From positions 1 through 6,899 of the forward strand of contig CAZQNT010000040.1 of NCBI GenBank assembly GCA_964595075.1: 6,899 nt of DNA, in the 5' to 3' direction. Under the pieces are notes generated by a model. The model had not been told where the DNA came from, did no database searches, and worked only from the letters and a program-made list of their open reading frames with translations. A program made the translations under genes and the position numbers. Shown one piece after another: positions 5,054 through 6,899 of the stretch (position 1 is the stretch's first letter; every line of letters starts with the position of its first letter). Source of the DNA: JAHJFW01 sp964595075 (lineage in GTDB: Bacteria; Patescibacteriota; Patescibacteriia; 2-12-FULL-60-25).

Positions 5054-6068
5054 ATGAAAAACGCAAAACTTGAACCAACGATAAGAGATGTAATAGTTGT
5101 TATCGGCGATACCGAGAAACGCCTGATGAAAGAAATTGATAAATCCGCGGAACGAACGGAAACAAAATTGATGAAAGAGATTTCGAGGTCGGCGGAACGG
5201 ACGGAGAATAAATTGATGGGAGAGATAGCAAAGTCCGCAGAACGAACCGAGGCAAAATTGATGGGAGAAATCTCGAAGTCCGCGGAACGGACGGAGAATA
5301 AATTAATTGGAGGGATAGCAAAGTCCGCAGAACGAACCGAGGCAAAATTGATGGGAGAAATCTCGAAGTCCGCGGAACGGACGGAGAATAAATTAATTGG
5401 AGGGATAGCAAAGTCCGCAGAACGAACCGAGGCAAAATTGATGGGAGAGATATCGAAGTCAGTTGAAGGATCGGAGAAGAGACTGATGGGAGAGATATCG
5501 AAGTCAGTTGAAGGATCGGAGAAGAGACTGATGGGAGANNNNNNNNNNNNNNNNNNNNNNNNNNNNNNNNNNNNNNNNNNNNNNNNNNNNNNNNNNNNNN
5601 NNNNNNNNNNNNNNNNNNNNNNNNNNNNNNNNNNNNNNGATGGCAAAATCTGCGGAACGGACTGAGACTAAATTGATAGGAGAAATCACGAGGTCTATTG
5701 AAGGATCGGAGAAGAGACTGATGGGAGACATGACGAAACTACTAGATGAACGAATCGACGAAGTTCTTGAAACTATTAATAATTTCTCTTCGGGCGTCGA
5801 TGAACGGTTCGCGCAGATGGATTATCGATTAGACGGTATGGATAAACGTCTCACGGGGGTTGAGACTCGCCTTACAGGAGTCGCATCCTTCATGGTCACT
5901 AAAGATTATCTCGACGACAAGCTTGCAAATCTACGAGCCGATCTCGTGATACTTGCGCGCAAGGGAAACCAAAAGCTAAGCGAACTGATAGACGGACTGG
6001 TAAAAAAAGGGTCTCTTACACACGACGTTGCGAGGCGCATTCTCGCAATGGAACCGTTCCCGAATTAA
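5054..6068 (+). CDS. Coiled-coil protein with 15-residue repeats, interrupted by an assembly gap
   Basis: From the ATG at 5054 (MKNAKLEPTIRDVIVVIGDTEKRLMKEI) the protein enters near-identical 15-residue units such as AKSAERTEAKLMGEI, SKSAERTENKLIGGI and SKSVEGSEKRLMGEI. After the N gap it resumes with AKSAERTETKLIGEI. It then grades into degenerate helical repeats (DERFAQMDYRLDGMDKRLTGVETRLTGV) and ends with a conserved-looking helical domain (MVTKDYLDDKLANLRADLVILARKG...LAMEPFPN). It has no signal peptide or membrane segment. A 15/4 periodicity fits a slightly right-handed coiled coil. The frame upstream to 5012 overlaps the lipoprotein gene, so 5054 is preferred. The apparent frame change across the gap comes from the placeholder length of 100 Ns. 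Tails of this MVTKDYLDDKL type are common in CPR hypotheticals, from memory. Confidence 0.82.
5138..5538 (+). repeat. 45-bp / 90-bp in-frame tandem repeat array
   Basis: Nine 45-base units (the last cut by the gap) encode 15 residues each. Nested in this, a 90-base double unit at 5225-5314 is repeated without change at 5315-5404, and a third copy starts at 5405. Immediately before the gap, a different 45-base unit (5450-5494) is repeated up to the Ns. After the gap the array continues from 5643 for at least two more units. Identical adjacent copies point to recent slippage or unequal recombination. Confidence 0.92.
5539..5638. other. Assembly gap (100 Ns)
   Basis: Exactly 100 Ns, the usual placeholder for unknown length, interrupt the repeat array of the coiled-coil gene. 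The bases on either side (GGAGA before, GATGGCAAAA after) would join in frame and in repeat phase if the true missing length were 0 or any multiple of 45. Confidence 0.98.
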
Positions 6069-6102
6069 TACATAAAAGTGGATTTCAAAACCACCTACGC
6101 GC

Positions 6103-6131
6103 TTGCATCCCACGCTGTTTATTGATAATCT
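6103..6131 (+). promoter_or_regulatory. Promoter for tRNA-Gly
   Basis: -35 TTGCAT (6103-6108), a 17-base spacer and -10 TAATCT (6126-6131) are followed by a start expected near 6138. That gives a precursor with a 5' leader of about 45 bases, which includes the GC-rich repeat at 6152-6187. Confidence 0.65.
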
Positions 6132-6151
6132 CTCTGCGCAATAGATAAAAA

Positions 6152-6187
6152 GGCGGGCCTGCCCGCCGAAGCTTCAGCGCAGGCGGG
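6152..6187. repeat. GC-rich palindromic repeat abutting the tRNA
   Basis: GGCGGGC-ct-GCCCGCC (6152-6167) is a near-perfect palindrome, followed by the palindrome GAAGCTTC (6168-6175) and a further GGCGGG (6182-6187). The last five bases are also the first five of the tRNA. I recall this GGCGGGC...GAAGCTTC...GGCGGG motif as a recurrent dispersed repeat of Parcubacteria genomes, not verified here. It lies between the promoter and the tRNA. Confidence 0.7.
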
Positions 6188-6257
6188 TATCGTATAGCGG
6201 CTATTATGCGTCCTTGCCAAGGACGAAATGGGGGTTCGACTCCCCCTACCCGCTCCA
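6183..6257 (+). tRNA. tRNA-Gly (anticodon GCC), CCA encoded
   Basis: A full cloverleaf of 75 bases can be drawn. The acceptor pairs GCGGGTA with TACCCGC. The D arm has the loop AGCGGCTA with the usual GG, but a weak stem (one G-T pair and one T-T mismatch). The anticodon stem CGTCC/GGACG carries loop TTGCCAA, giving anticodon GCC, which reads GGC and GGU. The variable loop has 4 bases, and the T arm is GGGGG-TTCGACT-CCCCC. The discriminator T is followed by an encoded CCA. A promoter is visible upstream and a terminator starts 3 bases after the gene, so it is a single-gene unit. Confidence 0.96.
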
Positions 6258-6259
6258 AC

Positions 6260-6294
6260 AAAAACGTTCCGATTTGTCGGAACGTTTTTGTTTT
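6260..6294 (+). terminator. Intrinsic terminator of tRNA-Gly
   Basis: A 13-bp perfect stem (6260-6272 with 6277-6289, core ACGTTCCGA/TCGGAACGT) has a TTTG loop and is followed by a T-rich tail (TTTTTGTTTT). The A-run on the other side could also stop transcription arriving from the right. Confidence 0.93.
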
Positions 6295-6421
6295 GAAATC
6301 GGAGGATCAATAAACCAAGACAGAAGCGTCATGGCGCGGGCTATCCAGATTCGACCGGTTGGAGAGACGTGGGCGCCGATGTTCGCGCCGAGAGGAGGAC
6401 AGTGAGAACAGTAAAATAATG
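6295..6421. other. Convergent intergenic stretch, nothing recognised
   Basis: This stretch lies between the tRNA terminator (plus strand) and the terminator of the right-hand minus-strand unit. A 24-codon frame from an ATG at 6331 has no ribosome binding site and no resemblance to anything I know. A short GGCGC/GCGCC inverted repeat is the only structure seen. Confidence 0.5.
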
Positions 6422-6474
6422 AAAAAGCCGGAATCTACGTGAGCCCCGACAACTGTCAAAGTGTAGATACCGGC
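6422..6474 (-). terminator. Minus-strand intrinsic terminator with a long loop
   Basis: GCCGGAATCTAC (6427-6438) pairs with GTAGATACCGGC (6463-6474) in 11 of 12 positions. On the minus strand the stem is followed directly by TTTTT (6426-6422). The 24-base loop holds a small GACA/TGTC hairpin. It ends the transcript that comes from the partial gene at 6648-6899 or from a small RNA between. Confidence 0.75.
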
Positions 6475-6477
6475 TGC

Positions 6478-6593
6478 GCCACGTGACGCGAAGCGTTTTA
6501 CGTGGCCAAGTGGGACCGGAGGAACCAAGGTCCGACCTGTCCGCCTTTGGCGGAAGACCAAGGTTCCTCCGAGCCCCAAGTGTCTCCCGACAC
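6478..6593 (-). other. Cluster of stem-loops: structured 3' UTR or candidate small RNA
   Basis: Three further hairpins line up in front of the minus-strand terminator. In minus-strand order they are: GTGTC-GGGA-GACAC with a GNRA-type tetraloop (6580-6593); a long composite stem with outer GGAGGAACC/GGTTCCTCC (6518-6570), an inner GGTC/GACC and an apical CCGCC-AAA-GGCGG; and GCCACGT/ACGTGGC enclosing ACGC-TTC-GCGT (6478-6506). No known RNA family is recognised. No strong promoter is seen between 6600 and 6647, so a 3' UTR of the right-hand gene is the simplest reading. Confidence 0.5.
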
Positions 6594-6617
6594 GCTATTT
6601 GAATAATGCGATCGGGA

Positions 6618-6636
6618 TCCCGACTTCATATCGGGA
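6618..6636 (-). other. Short inverted repeat just after the right-edge gene
   Basis: TCCCGA (6618-6623) and TCGGGA (6631-6636) form a 6-bp stem with a 7-base loop, about 12 bases downstream of the minus-strand stop at 6648. No T-run follows it, so it is not a typical terminator. It is the first hairpin of the structured 3' region. Confidence 0.45.
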
Positions 6637-6647
6637 CGAGTGCCGAG

Positions 6648-6899
6648 CTACTCCCTGACGAACGACGGCACAGCCCAGTCCGAGCGGTAGTCGTCGTACC
6701 AGCCGTCGCCCAGCCTGATCCCGCGAGCGCCGCGGCCGAAATGGACGTGCGGCACGCACTGCCACGGGCGCTCGCCGGAGATGTTGACCTCGTAGCCGGG
6801 AGCCCACGCATACGGCACGTTCTCGCCGTCCATGGCCTTGATCCACTCGGGGTGGAGCATGGCGGAGGCGAGGATGCCGGCGTGGGGCGACTTCTCGGG
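6648..6899 (-). CDS. Hypothetical protein, C-terminal 83 residues (runs off right edge)
   Basis: The minus-strand frame is open from the right edge to a TAG at 6648-6650. It reads PEKSPHAGILASAMLHPEWIKAMDG, then WAPGYEVNISGERPWQCV, PHVHFGRGARGIRLGDGWYD, and ends SDWAVPSFVRE. The high content of Trp, Gly and Pro and ordered beta-type spacing look like a genuine folded domain. Two overlapping minus-strand frames here give low-complexity Arg/Ala/Ser sequence and are shadows. GC is about 63% in the 60 bases I counted (6781-6840), like the left-edge gene and unlike the middle of the window. An internal ATG at 6860 is unlikely to be the start, since the frame continues sensibly upstream. Function unknown; no family recognised with confidence. 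Confidence 0.75.
   Translation of the reverse strand, partial: PEKSPHAGILASAMLHPEWIKAMDGENVPYAWAPGYEVNISGERPWQCVPHVHFGRGARGIRLGDGWYDDYRSDWAVPSFVRE

Noticed and set aside
5138..5538. CRISPR-like array
   Set aside because: Units are contiguous and in frame with no unique spacers. This is a protein repeat.
4966..5646. Minus-strand open frame across the repeat array
   Set aside because: It is a mirror of the repetitive plus-strand coding sequence and runs through the Ns.
6119..6310. Minus-strand open frame of 63 codons
   Set aside because: It is the antisense of the tRNA, its terminator and the GC-rich repeat.
6511..6540. Resemblance to the SRP RNA apical motif (GGACCGGAGGAACC)
   Set aside because: The conserved GGAAGGAAGCAGC-type loop is missing and the arms do not fit the SRP hairpin.
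6307..6579. Minus-strand open frame of 90 codons
   Set aside because: It runs through the stem-loop cluster and its terminator. Composition is dictated by the hairpins and there is no credible start signal.

Overview
The window looks like a piece of a Parcubacteria/Patescibacteria-type (CPR) genome or metagenome scaffold. This is inferred from gene style: small uncharacterised proteins, a lamin-tail-domain surface protein, a 23S rRNA-IVP-like four-helix-bundle gene, few Shine-Dalgarno sequences, many short repeats, and a 100-N scaffold gap. TGA is used as a normal stop, so the recoded CPR lineages (Gracilibacteria/Absconditabacteria) are unlikely. No taxonomic marker gene is present, so the assignment is tentative.

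Left part (1-2200, genes on the minus strand): a GC-rich partial gene (1-322) runs off the left edge and has its own strong sigma70-type promoter and a long leader. A bidirectional terminator (496-526) separates it from a leftward cluster made of lexA (1323-1931), a four-helix-bundle gene (904-1281) and an 81-aa unknown gene (626-871). The cluster is full of repeats. Exact 22-bp inverted copies of a 7-bp tandem repeat frame the four-helix-bundle gene. A 130-bp MITE-like element and another degenerate 7-bp array sit between the lexA start codon and its promoter. That promoter (2153-2181) carries a GTTC-N7-GTTC direct repeat over its -10, which suggests SOS autoregulation.

Middle part (2305-6068, plus strand): a tight three-gene set for the cell surface. 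It holds a 739-aa secreted, membrane-anchored protein with two lamin-tail-like domains and OB-like beta domains, a 169-aa lipoprotein overlapping it by 4 bp, and a coiled-coil protein built from 15-residue repeats. The N gap lies inside that repeat array. The two sides rejoin in frame and in repeat phase if the missing length is a multiple of 45 bases, zero included.

Right part (6069-6899): a promoter, a GC-rich hairpin repeat fused to the 5' end of a tRNA-Gly(GCC) gene, and a strong terminator. Convergent to these is the 3' end of a second GC-rich partial minus-strand gene. It is followed by about 225 bases of consecutive stem-loops ending in a minus-strand terminator, either a structured 3' UTR or an unannotated small RNA.
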